Below are positions 25,401 to 31,989 of a DNA stretch of 64,000 nucleotides, one piece after another. Origin of the DNA: Hyphomicrobiaceae bacterium UBA7697. GTDB taxonomy: Bacteria; Pseudomonadota; Alphaproteobacteria; Rhizobiales; Methyloligellaceae. The stretch lies in contig DLGJ01000008.1 of the NCBI GenBank assembly GCA_002482645.1, forward strand, positions 558,001 through 622,000, in the 5' to 3' direction. Below the pieces are notes generated by a model. It was not told the DNA's origin. It did not search any database and worked only from the letters and a program-made list of their open reading frames with translations. The number at the start of each line of letters is the position of its first letter. The stretch's first letter is position 1. The position numbers and the translations under genes were made by a program.

Positions 25401-26054
25401 GACCGCTACAGCGGCGCCGATGTCGAGAGCTATCACCTTGGCGGCTACGTGGGCGGTATGGCAGGTCCCGTTGCTCTGCGTGGTGGCGGCATGTGGACCT
25501 GGAACGAGATCGAGACGTCCCGTGCTGTGGTCTTCCCCCGCTTCTTCGAACGCCAAAAAGCAAGCTACGACGCGGACACGGGCCAACTCTTTGGCGAGAT
25601 CGCGTATCCCACGCAATTTGGCGGCCTTAGCGTGGAGCCGTTTGGCGGGCTGGCCTATGTCAGCGTGCAAACGGACGCCTTCAACGAACGCGGCGGACCC
25701 CAGGCTTCATTGCGTGGCGTGAACCTCGACCAAGACGTGGGCTATACCACCGTGGGTCTTCGCGCGGCCAAGACGATGATGTGGGGCGCGACGCAGATCA
25801 CGCCGCATATCTCCGCCGCCTGGCTGCACGCCTTCGACGACGTGACGCCGGGCGCGAGCCTTGCGTTTGCCACGACCGGCATTGGCTTCGACGTGACGGG
25901 TGTGCCGCTCGCCGAAGACAGCGCGCTACTCGACGCTGGCCTCGACTTTGCCGTCACCGATCGGATCAGCGCGGGCGTGTCATACTCCGGCCAGTTCGCC
26001 GACAACGTTTCCGACAACGCGGTCAAGGGCCGCTTCACATGGCTGTTCAACTAA
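22422..26054 (+). CDS. Autotransporter with beta-helical passenger
   Basis: A 1210-residue type V autotransporter. A long signal peptide covers about residues 1-33. The passenger (about 34-790) is made of degenerate repeats of roughly 45-55 residues with Y-G-I-x-A-x-N and G-Q-G-x-x-x-I-T-T cores, rich in Gly, Asn and Thr, which predicts a right-handed beta helix. A Gly-Ser linker (about 795-810) precedes a cysteine pair and the membrane barrel from about 930, beginning F-W-T-R-A-F-G-A-W and ending W-L-F-N. It should display an adhesin-like passenger on the cell surface. ATG codons at 22422 and 22428 are both possible, with G-rich ribosome sites. It is transcribed against the GTA genes on either side. 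Confidence 0.9.
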   Translation: MVMGSGSHRRQLLLSTAVFFGALSGYGSRAYAACTNTGGSTWECTGLGNNAQTINDDDANVLTLPNFSVNTGGTAITITGEGQLSYTDVNMSSLTAGDAGLNVNATGDYGSTPGSITIDTNGNITAGNRGIYSHLGTDTNYGTATGSNTVTVRNGAVITNEQFATIQAINHSRVSDSITVTVESGASVVGTDTATHGIHARNFGTGDTTVNVYGYVYGNSTNGVTIANGNPTTAAGNNLSVTTGDTAVVKGNQSGIFAFNNSDGSNGDADTTITAGGEIEGLNQYGIYARNDNIGTRNIKITTETGSTVTGRSSGISTINFGTGGFVEITTDGNVYGTTFEGINAVNSGTGTGTDITVKTGAGTVEGATYGIVARNYGQGFIDITTGDGYAGVAVKGTNSAGIFARNNNGTNITVTTGAGTVEGGTFGIQANNYGQGSIDITTAGGNVTGGNFDGIFANNNNPDGFNVTVKTGTGTVEGDNSGITALNHGQGFVEITTTANGKVTGKTDFGIDARNYNGGEIKITVAKDSTVASLGPDVGDFAVNTLNGPTTLTLFGTLEGGAGGAVRFDQNNNLDDRLELHPGFEITDSPGGSNLVLAGAGTNDTLAFSGPGSDDFNLDDIDTGSNTKQYREFETFQVEAGTWSFSGATTAPFTQTGGTVMGTGTFGGLDVQGGILAPGNSIGSMTVNGNFTLGQNAIFQVELDATPNNSDKVFVIGGTVNITGATLQVMAENGAYNPSTDYVIIDNDGNDAVNGTFGSVSTNFAFLTPIVAYDGGDGNDVVLTLLRTVVPPDNGGGGSGGGSGGGSNGEPTYLSFCSVAQTQNQCNVAEALDRFPFANPLFLSVLTQTVDGARQAFDALSGEVHATVAGTLVDDSRYVREAVLGRMMQASHRGGALAASGPQMATYESQPMMLGEGMYDGKSLVDAPAPAAQPLAFWTRAFGAWGDFDGDRNAASATRDLGGFVSGMDAAVSGSWRVGLATGASFSNVSVDDRYSGADVESYHLGGYVGGMAGPVALRGGGMWTWNEIETSRAVVFPRFFERQKASYDADTGQLFGEIAYPTQFGGLSVEPFGGLAYVSVQTDAFNERGGPQASLRGVNLDQDVGYTTVGLRAAKTMMWGATQITPHISAAWLHAFDDVTPGASLAFATTGIGFDVTGVPLAEDSALLDAGLDFAVTDRISAGVSYSGQFADNVSDNAVKGRFTWLFN

Positions 26055-26418
26055 CGCCTCGATGCGCGTCCCGGAGCGAAAGCGATCTACTGCGCCGTGA
26101 AGCCGCCATCGACGGTCATTCCTGAGCGACTGTTAAGGTGAGCTCCGAGCCTGAAGTTATTGATTGCTTTCGCATGACTCCGAGCAAGTTCAAGGAGTTG
26201 CGCGTCGGCCAACCGCCGACTCTTGCCCGTGTTCCTAGTGCTCATATCACATTTATTGCATTGCGCCCGCTAGCTAACCTGTAGTTTGGCCACATGAGTG
26301 CGCCTCCGACTAGTGGCACAGCAAGTTTCATACAGTCACAATTACGGTGGCTCTGGCAGTCTTACCGCCAGATCCAGGAGCATCATTCCCCCGACTGCGC
26401 GCTCCAGTGTACGGACGA
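26055..26418. other. Intergenic region downstream of the autotransporter
   Basis: It holds the second direct repeat (26087-26107) with a longer dehydrogenase-tail remnant, coding V-D-G-G-F-T-A-Q and a stop on the minus strand. About 290 bases of lower-GC sequence follow, without a recognisable gene, up to the end of the prohead protease gene. Confidence 0.5.
26087..26107. repeat. Right 21-bp direct repeat flanking the autotransporter
   Basis: Exact copy of 22117-22137. The matching minus-strand reading continues upstream as M-T-V-D-G-G-F-T-A-Q, a standard short-chain dehydrogenase C-terminus, which suggests that both copies derive from the 3' end of such a gene. Confidence 0.85.
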
Positions 26419-27015
26419 CTATCCGCGCATCAGCGCCGCGCCGCGCCGCAAGGCCCGGGCGAAACTTGCCAGATCGCCGGGCGCCCGCAAGCGGGACTGC
26501 CCCTCGCGCGGCCGGGACGCGGCGTGCCGCTTCACCGCGCTCACCCGCGCCTGGGGCAGCATGGGGAAGGTGACGATGGAAATCTCCCAAAGGTCGATCT
26601 TGTCGAGGCGGCGCACGCCCGATGCGGGGTCGGTGCGGCCCTGCACGGTGCGAAAGCCGATCGAGAGCCCGTCCAGCGCCCCTGCCCGCATCAAGGAGAG
26701 CACTTCGCGGGCGCGCGTCACTTCGGGCATCAGGCGCCCCTTGGCGAACAGGCCGCGCGCGTCCTCGGCGAGCTCGAGCCAAACGCCGATCGGCTCGTTG
26801 GGATCGTGCTGAAACAGCAGCTTCACGCCGCGCGGCCCGCGTTCGGCGAGACTGTCGCGGAAGGCGCCGGGCATGACCAGGTCCTGACCGAGATCCACCT
26901 GGCCGAACACGGACGCGTAGCCGGAGAATGTTCCGTCCGCCTCGACGGTTTGCAGATTGTCCGGCGCGAACTTGACCTCGCACTCCGGCGCGAGATCGCC
27001 AAAGCGTTGCAGCAT
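26419..27015 (-). CDS. GTA g4-type prohead protease
   Basis: A 198-residue HK97-family prohead protease (S78). The catalytic histidine lies in L-F-Q-H-D-P-N-E-P-I-G, the serine in A-L-D-G-L-S-I-G-F-R, and an acidic partner in the following D-K-I-D-L-W-E-I-S-I segment. It cleaves the capsid prodomain during head maturation. It follows g3.5 by 72 bases. In other GTAs the capsid gene is directly downstream; here it is 5.9 kb away, beyond the autotransporter and MFS genes. Confidence 0.92.
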   Translation of the reverse strand: MLQRFGDLAPECEVKFAPDNLQTVEADGTFSGYASVFGQVDLGQDLVMPGAFRDSLAERGPRGVKLLFQHDPNEPIGVWLELAEDARGLFAKGRLMPEVTRAREVLSLMRAGALDGLSIGFRTVQGRTDPASGVRRLDKIDLWEISIVTFPMLPQARVSAVKRHAASRPREGQSRLRAPGDLASFARALRRGAALMRG

Positions 27016-27087
27016 GATGATGTGACTTTCCGTTGGGCGCGTCCGCCCAAGGACGTCAATCCAATGGGGTCACGCGGATAGGGGGCC

Positions 27088-27288
27088 TCAAACGCCCTTC
27101 ATGGCGACGCCTGCCGTCATCAGGCCCCAGCCCATCATGACGCTCCAGAAGGCGATATGCGACACGGACGCAAAACCGCCCTCGACGACACCGAAAACGC
27201 CGAGCACATACAGCACGAACGCGACGACCGCGCAGACGACGGATAGGTAGAAGATATTCTTTGTCGGTGGTGTCAGACGCAGCGCCAT
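27088..27288 (-). CDS. GTA g3.5-type small membrane protein
   Basis: A 66-residue protein with two transmembrane helices (about residues 14-34 and 42-62), starting M-A-L-R-L-T-P-P-T-K-N. The ATG at 27288 is preceded by AAGGAGGGG, an excellent ribosome site. It lies between portal and protease genes, where GTAs carry the small g3.5 gene. It is likely a membrane protein of unknown assembly function. A longer frame upstream overlaps the portal 3' end and is not supported. Confidence 0.8.
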   Translation of the reverse strand: MALRLTPPTKNIFYLSVVCAVVAFVLYVLGVFGVVEGGFASVSHIAFWSVMMGWGLMTAGVAMKGV

Positions 27289-27358
27289 AGGCCCCTCCTT
27301 GCCGATGAATTCCGGCAAGAGGCTAGCACGAGCGCGGTGCAACGCCCAGCGGTGCGGC

Positions 27359-28576
27359 TTACGGCGGCGGCGCGCCGGACACCGTATCGCCACCGTCGAT
27401 GGCGCCGTAGCCGACGGCCGCGCGCTTTTCGTTGACAGTCAGAAAATCGGACGCCTGCACCCGCGCCCACAGCGCCTCGCGCTCTGTGGACAGCGCCTCC
27501 ACCGCATCGAGGTCGGGCTTCAGCTCCAGAGCTGAAGCGCCGGGCCGTGCCGCCATACCGAAGCCGGGCGAAAGCCACGCCGTCAGCGCCTTGGCCGTGC
27601 GCCCCACGAGCGGCAGCACGGTCTGGCGCCAGAACGAGCGGTTGGCCTCCGCGTAGTTCGCATAGGTGTTGTCGCCGGGAATGCCGAGCAGCATCGGCGG
27701 CACGCCGAGCGCCAGCGCCACCTCCCGCGCGGCCACATGCTTGGCCGAGATGAAATCCATGTCGCGGGGCGAGAGCCCCATGGCCTTCCAATCGAGCCCC
27801 CCTTCCAGCAACAGCGGCCGGCCGGCATTCTTCGCCCCGGCGAAGCCGTCTTCGAGCTCGGTCTTCAGCCGTTCATATTGTTCGGGCGAAAGCTGCCCGT
27901 CCTGGGCGGTATAGACCAGCGCGCCGGACGGGCAGGCCGAGTTGTCGAGCAGCGCCTTGTTCCAGACGCCTGCCGCGTTGTGGAGGTCGAGGCCGACCGC
28001 GGCGGGCTCCAGCGGGCTCATGCCGTAATGGTCGTTGAGCGGATGGAACAGCGCCATGTGCAGGACCGGCCGCACGCGCGCGCCGTCCTGCTCGAAGCGC
28101 ATGGTCTGGCCCGCGACCGCATATTCGTACGCCTCCGGCCAACCATCGGGGCCCGGCACCACCTTCATGCGGTCGGGGCGGAGCGCATGCAGTTCGCGCA
28201 CCTCGCCCTCCACCGCGACCGCTTCGAGGTAGCCGTTCCCCGCGACGATCAGGTGGCCGTAGAACTGTTCCAGCAGATCCGGCCCGCATTGCATCGGGTT
28301 CGGCCGCTTGAGCAATGTCAGCAGCGGATGCTCGTCGATCTCCTTGGCACCGTCCAAGAGATAGAGCGGCACGGAGGCGGCGGCCTCGGCGATCATCCGT
28401 ACCGAGCGATAGACGATGGGGTTCTTGGTGAAACCCTCCCGCGCCAGGCTCGCATAATCGCGCGGCGTCCAGACCGGCTGCCCGCCCGTGGCCCAGGCGA
28501 CGAGCTTCGCCGTCTGGCTCGCCTTCGCCTCGAGGCCGAGCCATTGTTGCAACCGACCGCGTAAACCCGTTGTCAT
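27359..28576 (-). CDS. GTA g3-type HK97 portal protein
   Basis: A 405-residue portal protein. It shows the family pattern G-F-T-K-N-P-I-V-Y-R-S-V, the N-P-M-Q-C-G-P-D-L-L-E segment, N-G-Y-L-E, F-H-P-L-N-D-H-Y-G-M-S-P-L-E, then E-V-A-L-A-L-G-V-P-P-M-L-L-G-I-P-G-D-N-T-Y-A-N-Y in the C-terminal half. It forms the twelve-subunit ring through which DNA is packed. In GTAs the large terminase gene is directly upstream. Here the portal start is only 142 bases from attL, and the terminase gene lies 19 kb away beyond the integrated element. Confidence 0.94.
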   Translation of the reverse strand: MTTGLRGRLQQWLGLEAKASQTAKLVAWATGGQPVWTPRDYASLAREGFTKNPIVYRSVRMIAEAAASVPLYLLDGAKEIDEHPLLTLLKRPNPMQCGPDLLEQFYGHLIVAGNGYLEAVAVEGEVRELHALRPDRMKVVPGPDGWPEAYEYAVAGQTMRFEQDGARVRPVLHMALFHPLNDHYGMSPLEPAAVGLDLHNAAGVWNKALLDNSACPSGALVYTAQDGQLSPEQYERLKTELEDGFAGAKNAGRPLLLEGGLDWKAMGLSPRDMDFISAKHVAAREVALALGVPPMLLGIPGDNTYANYAEANRSFWRQTVLPLVGRTAKALTAWLSPGFGMAARPGASALELKPDLDAVEALSTEREALWARVQASDFLTVNEKRAAVGYGAIDGGDTVSGAPPP

Positions 28577-28639
28577 GAATCACCTTTTCCACGTCGCAGA
28601 AGAGTTACCTGAACCAGCGTTCGGCGCTGTCCCCACCTT

Positions 28640-28723
28640 CGTCATTGCCGGACTTGTTCCGGCAATCCCTTAGTGGGTCTCCAATGCGCCGCGCCGCCTC
28701 AGTGGACCCCCGGGACAAGCCCG
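28640..28723. repeat. Palindromic repeat broken by the integrative element (left part)
   Basis: The sequence runs from CGTCATTGCCGGACTTGTTC to GGACCCCCGGGACAAGCCCG and then stops matching the family. The missing end of the repeat is found 19.2 kb away at 47896-47912. Confidence 0.9.
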
Positions 28724-30391
28724 AGCTTTCACCGAAACCGACAAATGCGCTGACTGGACATCATTGGCAGGTTTGTAACCGGGTTTCCCGGTGCGGGCGA
28801 TCCAGTCGAGGATGGTGCCGAGTTCGCCTTGCAACGTGGCGGTGAAGTCGCGCCGCGTCGGGCCGGGGGTGATGATGATACGGTCGATAATCTCGCGGAT
28901 GGCGGCGGTTGCCTCCACAGCATCGTCGGGATGGTCCAGCGCGGTGGTCAACCGCTCGATCCTACGCCGGTAGGTTTCGGCAATGCCCGGATGAATGTCG
29001 GGAACGTCCTGCGGTGCGTCGGAGAGATGGGCGGTGAGGCTGTCCTGTTTGGCTTCTAACTCGGTCAGGCGCTCGGACAGGGCACGGTGCCAGCCACCTT
29101 GCTCGATGACCCGCACGATTTCGGCAATCGCCTTTTCTGTTTCGGCCAGCTCCTTCCGTGCGGCATCGGCGGTGCTGCGGCGCTCGCGGTTGAGCCGGTT
29201 GGTTTCCTGTGCATAGGCGCGCATGGCTTCCGCCGCCATGTCCGGCGTCATCATGCGCTCGCGCAAACCGGTCAGCACGCGGGTTTCCAGAGCCGTGCGG
29301 GAGATGGTGCGGGCATTGTCGCAGCCATTGCCGAGGACATGGTTGGTGCAGGCATAGCGGTCCTGCCCGCGACGCCCATAGGAACCACCGCAACAGGCGC
29401 AAAACACGAGGCCGGAAAGCAGGGTGCGCGGCCTGTGCGTGGCATTGAGATTGCCGTTTTTCGCCCTCATGCGCTTGGTGCCCTCGCGCGATGCCTCGAT
29501 CTGGTTCTTGTAGAGCGCGGTCAACTCGTCCTGCCGGGCCTTGGCGGCATCCCATAGCTCTCGCGGGATAATGCGAAGCTCGGGAGCCTCGGCGCGTATC
29601 CATTCGCTCTCGGGATTGAGCCGGTAGGTCGAGCGGCCCGTATCGGGGTTCTTGGCCTTCTTCTGCCGGTTCCAGCGGATGATGCCGATGTAAAGCTCGC
29701 AATTGAGGATGCCGGAACTGATGATGCGGTTGCCTCGGATGGTGCTGTCGTTCCAGCGCTTGCCTGTGGGGCTGGGGATGCCGTCGCGGTTCAAATCGGC
29801 GGCAATGCGCTGCGGCCCCTTGCCGGCGACATATTCGCGGAAGATGCGGCGCACCACCTCGGCCTGTTTCTCGATGATCTCGCGTTCGCCCCTGATCGGC
29901 TCGCCGCGTGCGTCGAGCTGGTGGACAACGCGATAGCCATAGGCGTTGCCACACCCGATCTTGCCCGCCTCGACGCGGCCACGGATGCCGCGATGGGTCT
30001 TGATGGCGAGGTCCTTGAGGAACAGGGCGTTCATCGTGCCCTTGAGGCCGACGTGCAACTCATTGATCTCGCCCTCCGACAGCGTGAAGAGCGTCACCCC
30101 GGCGAAGCGCAGGCGCTTGAATATGCCCGCCACGTCCTCCTGATCGCGGCTGATGCGATCCAACCCCTCGGACAGCACCATGTCGAAGCGGCCCGCCTGG
30201 GCATCGGCAAGCAGCGATTGGATGCCGGAACGGATGAGCGTTGCCCCGGACACCGCATGGTCGGAATAGGTTTCCACCACATTCCAGCCCTCACGCGCCG
30301 CGCGCTCGCGGCACTGGCGCAACTGGTCCTCGATCGAGGCATCACGCTGATTGTCCGAGGAATAGCGGGCGTAAAGCGCAACGCGGGTCAT
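28670..30391 (-). CDS. Large serine recombinase (integrase of the element)
   Basis: A 573-residue large serine recombinase. The catalytic domain starts L-Y-A-R-Y-S-S-D-N-Q with nucleophile Ser11 and contains S-E-G-L-D-R-I-S-R-D. A recombinase domain follows from about 165 (G-Y-R-V-V), then a zinc ribbon (F-C-A-C-C-G-G with a later C-T-N and G-C-D), a coiled coil near 400-440 and a C-terminal basic part. It should integrate and excise the element by a two-base crossover. The gene crosses attL, so its last residues (from about C-P-G-G-P-L) are encoded by the host palindromic repeat. In the excised circle the C-terminus would be different. Confidence 0.93.
   Translation of the reverse strand: MTRVALYARYSSDNQRDASIEDQLRQCRERAAREGWNVVETYSDHAVSGATLIRSGIQSLLADAQAGRFDMVLSEGLDRISRDQEDVAGIFKRLRFAGVTLFTLSEGEINELHVGLKGTMNALFLKDLAIKTHRGIRGRVEAGKIGCGNAYGYRVVHQLDARGEPIRGEREIIEKQAEVVRRIFREYVAGKGPQRIAADLNRDGIPSPTGKRWNDSTIRGNRIISSGILNCELYIGIIRWNRQKKAKNPDTGRSTYRLNPESEWIRAEAPELRIIPRELWDAAKARQDELTALYKNQIEASREGTKRMRAKNGNLNATHRPRTLLSGLVFCACCGGSYGRRGQDRYACTNHVLGNGCDNARTISRTALETRVLTGLRERMMTPDMAAEAMRAYAQETNRLNRERRSTADAARKELAETEKAIAEIVRVIEQGGWHRALSERLTELEAKQDSLTAHLSDAPQDVPDIHPGIAETYRRRIERLTTALDHPDDAVEATAAIREIIDRIIITPGPTRRDFTATLQGELGTILDWIARTGKPGYKPANDVQSAHLSVSVKARACPGGPLRRRGALETH
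28719..28746. other. attL of the integrative element
   Basis: The core GCCCG sits between host sequence GGACCCCCGGGACAA on the left and the element arm AGCTTTCACCGAAACCGACA on the right. The crossover dinucleotide must lie within the five shared bases. Confidence 0.85.
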
Positions 30392-30443
30392 GGTCGCAGA
30401 CTCCTGTTGTTTGTTGGTAAGATAGTAGCAAATATCCCGACTT

Positions 30444-30467
30444 TTGCAATATCGCTTGCAATATCAC
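30444..30467. promoter_or_regulatory. Direct repeats between divergent recombinase and PIN genes
   Basis: Two adjacent 12-bp repeats, TTGCAATATCGC and TTGCAATATCAC, lie in the 99-base divergent promoter region. They are likely an operator, either for the ribbon-helix-helix antitoxin of the PIN module or for a regulator of the recombinase. Which protein binds is not shown by the sequence. Confidence 0.55.
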
Positions 30468-30490
30468 TCTTGATTTCCCATATATCTTCC

Positions 30491-30919
30491 ATGAGGCTGA
30501 TACTCGACACAGCGACCATGATCGCCGCTATTCGCAGCGAAGCGGGAGCATCCCGTCGCCTGTTGGTCGCGGCGTTGGAACAGCGCTTCACGCTGCTGGC
30601 CTCCGTGCCGCTGATGATCGAGTATCAGGCGGTTATGACGCGACCCGAGCATCTGGAAGCGTCCGGGCTGTCGGTCGAGGACGTAGATGCGTTGCTCGAT
30701 GCGGTGGCTGCTGTCGCGGAACCTGTACGCCTTGCCTTCCTGTGGCGGCCGATGGTGCGCGACCCTGACGACGACATGGTGCTGGAAGCGGCGGTGAACG
30801 GCAATGCGCAAGCCATCGTGACGTTCAATATCCGTGATTTCGGCAAGGCTGCGAGCCGGTTCGGAATTGATGTTGTTTCGCCCGGCGAAGCATGGAAACG
30901 GATGGAGGCAAGGAAATGA
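30491..30919 (+). CDS. PIN-domain toxin
   Basis: A 142-residue PIN-family RNase toxin. It begins M-R-L-I-L-D-T-A-T-M, with the first catalytic aspartate at residue 6. A glutamate follows in L-M-I-E-Y-Q-A-V at residue 44, the acidic V-R-D-P-D-D-D-M segment lies near residues 89-96 and an aspartate is in N-I-R-D-F-G-K. These acids form the metal site that cleaves RNA. The stop overlaps the ATG of the antitoxin gene (ATGA), so the pair is co-translated. Here the toxin comes first, opposite to many such modules. It probably stabilises the integrated element. Confidence 0.88.
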   Translation: MRLILDTATMIAAIRSEAGASRRLLVAALEQRFTLLASVPLMIEYQAVMTRPEHLEASGLSVEDVDALLDAVAAVAEPVRLAFLWRPMVRDPDDDMVLEAAVNGNAQAIVTFNIRDFGKAASRFGIDVVSPGEAWKRMEARK

Positions 30920-31167
30920 GGAAAAGCAATTTCGCGCTGAGGCTTCAGCCCTCGCTTCTCGATGAAGCCCGCAAGGTTGCGGAAAACGAGGGCGTGGCGT
31001 TGAATCAGCTTATCAATGTTGCGGTTGCGGAAAAGCTCTCGGCGCTGCGCACGGAGAGCTATTTTCAGGAACGCGCAGTCCGCGCCGATATTCCCAAGGC
31101 GCTCGATATTCTCAACCGCGCCGGAAAGGGTAATCCGCCGGTCAAGGGCGACGAGTTGCCCGACTAA
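30916..31167 (+). CDS. RHH/HicB-like antitoxin
   Basis: An 83-residue protein with the ribbon-helix-helix pattern of HicB/CopG-type antitoxins: N-F-A-L-R-L-Q-P-S-L-L-D-E-A, then a helix ending L-N-Q-L-I-N-V-A-V-A-E-K-L. The C-terminal half should wrap the PIN toxin. It starts at an ATG that overlaps the toxin stop by four bases. It probably autoregulates the pair through the direct repeats at 30444-30467. Confidence 0.85.
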   Translation: MRKSNFALRLQPSLLDEARKVAENEGVALNQLINVAVAEKLSALRTESYFQERAVRADIPKALDILNRAGKGNPPVKGDELPD

Positions 31168-31169
31168 TT

Positions 31170-31385
31170 TCACGTCTCGGCCTCGTCGCTGGATTTTGGC
31201 GCGTTGTCATTGGCTGCGTGCATGGCTTGCTCAAAATCCTCGCGCGCCATGCGGCGGCCGATGATGCGCGCAAATTTCAGGGCGACGGCATCAAGCTTGC
31301 GCAGCGCCTCGGGGTCGGGACCGCCTGCATCGCCATTGTCGTTGGCCGGTCTCTCTCTACCCCGATGCCTTTCCTCATCGCCCAT
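31170..31385 (-). CDS. Small conserved protein after the AlpA-like gene
   Basis: A 71-residue hydrophilic protein beginning M-G-D-E-E-R-H, with two N-D-N motifs (P-A-N-D-N and A-A-N-D-N) and a central helix K-L-D-A-V-A-L-K-F-A-R-I-I-G-R-R. Proteins of this kind commonly follow AlpA-type regulators on alphaproteobacterial mobile elements. It overlaps the upstream regulator by 11 bases, so the two are one unit. Function is unknown. Confidence 0.6.
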   Translation of the reverse strand: MGDEERHRGRERPANDNGDAGGPDPEALRKLDAVALKFARIIGRRMAREDFEQAMHAANDNAPKSSDEAET

Positions 31386-31590
31386 TGCCGGCCTCTTCCT
31401 CCGGCCGCCATTTGACCGGATCGGCAACCCAGCGGTTGATGTCGGATTCCCGCCATCCCGCGCCGTTGGTGCTGATCTTGAGCTGGGCTGGAAATGTGCC
31501 CTCGGCGATCTTGCGGTAGATGGTGGAACGCGACAGACCGGTTCGGGCACGAACGGTGTTAAAGCGGATGATGCGGTCTGGCTGACGCAT
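31375..31590 (-). CDS. AlpA-family excisionase-like regulator
   Basis: A 71-residue AlpA/MerR-type helix-turn-helix protein. It has R-T-G-L-S-R-S-T-I-Y-R-K-I-A-E-G-T-F-P, the diagnostic recognition-helix segment, followed by the wing and W-R-E-S-D-I-N-R-W. Such proteins act as excisionases or activators of integrase genes. It lies inside the element on the same strand as the serine recombinase, so a role as recombination directionality factor is possible but not shown. Confidence 0.85.
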   Translation of the reverse strand: MRQPDRIIRFNTVRARTGLSRSTIYRKIAEGTFPAQLKISTNGAGWRESDINRWVADPVKWRPEEEAGNGR

Positions 31591-31989
31591 GGCTGCATTG
31601 CCTCCTTCTGGCTGTTTCTGACGATTGTCGAGACCAGTCAGGAGAAGGAATTACCGTTGCGCAACAGATATTTAGCCGTAATAGGGCTACGACGTACAAT
31701 CGGCGGCAAATAGGAAAGACAACGGGCCGAGCTCCCCCTCGCAAAACGTGCCTCTACCCATAATGAACAGTGGCCGCTGCGGCTTGATTCGGATCGCGGC
31801 GAAGGACCTGGATGTGCGTTTCGCAATCTGGCTGGTCGGCGGCGGAGACTGTACCGCTGTACGCCCTTGTCGTCCCCAAAGGCCACGTTACGAAAAATTC
31901 GACTTAGATGCGATGCAACCCGTCGCCTGTTTCTTCAGACTTTCCACTCTCAAATTGTTTCTGTCTCAAGGGCAGCGATGGGAGGCCTG
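31591..31989. other. Gap between AlpA-like and diguanylate cyclase genes
   Basis: About 400 bases with no convincing gene. Possible frames lack ribosome sites and family motifs. The region should hold the divergent promoters of the regulator and the diguanylate cyclase, but I cannot place them. Confidence 0.5.

Noticed and set aside
22722..25670. Very long open frame on the minus strand under the autotransporter
   Set aside because: It is a shadow of the repetitive, GC-biased autotransporter gene. It has no signal, domain or ribosome site, and the plus-strand protein is clearly real.
22117..26107. Simple target-site duplication of a transposon around the autotransporter
   Set aside because: The 21-bp repeat is longer than usual target duplications, no transposase is present, and partial similarity continues outside the repeat as two different dehydrogenase tails, so duplicated gene remnants fit better.
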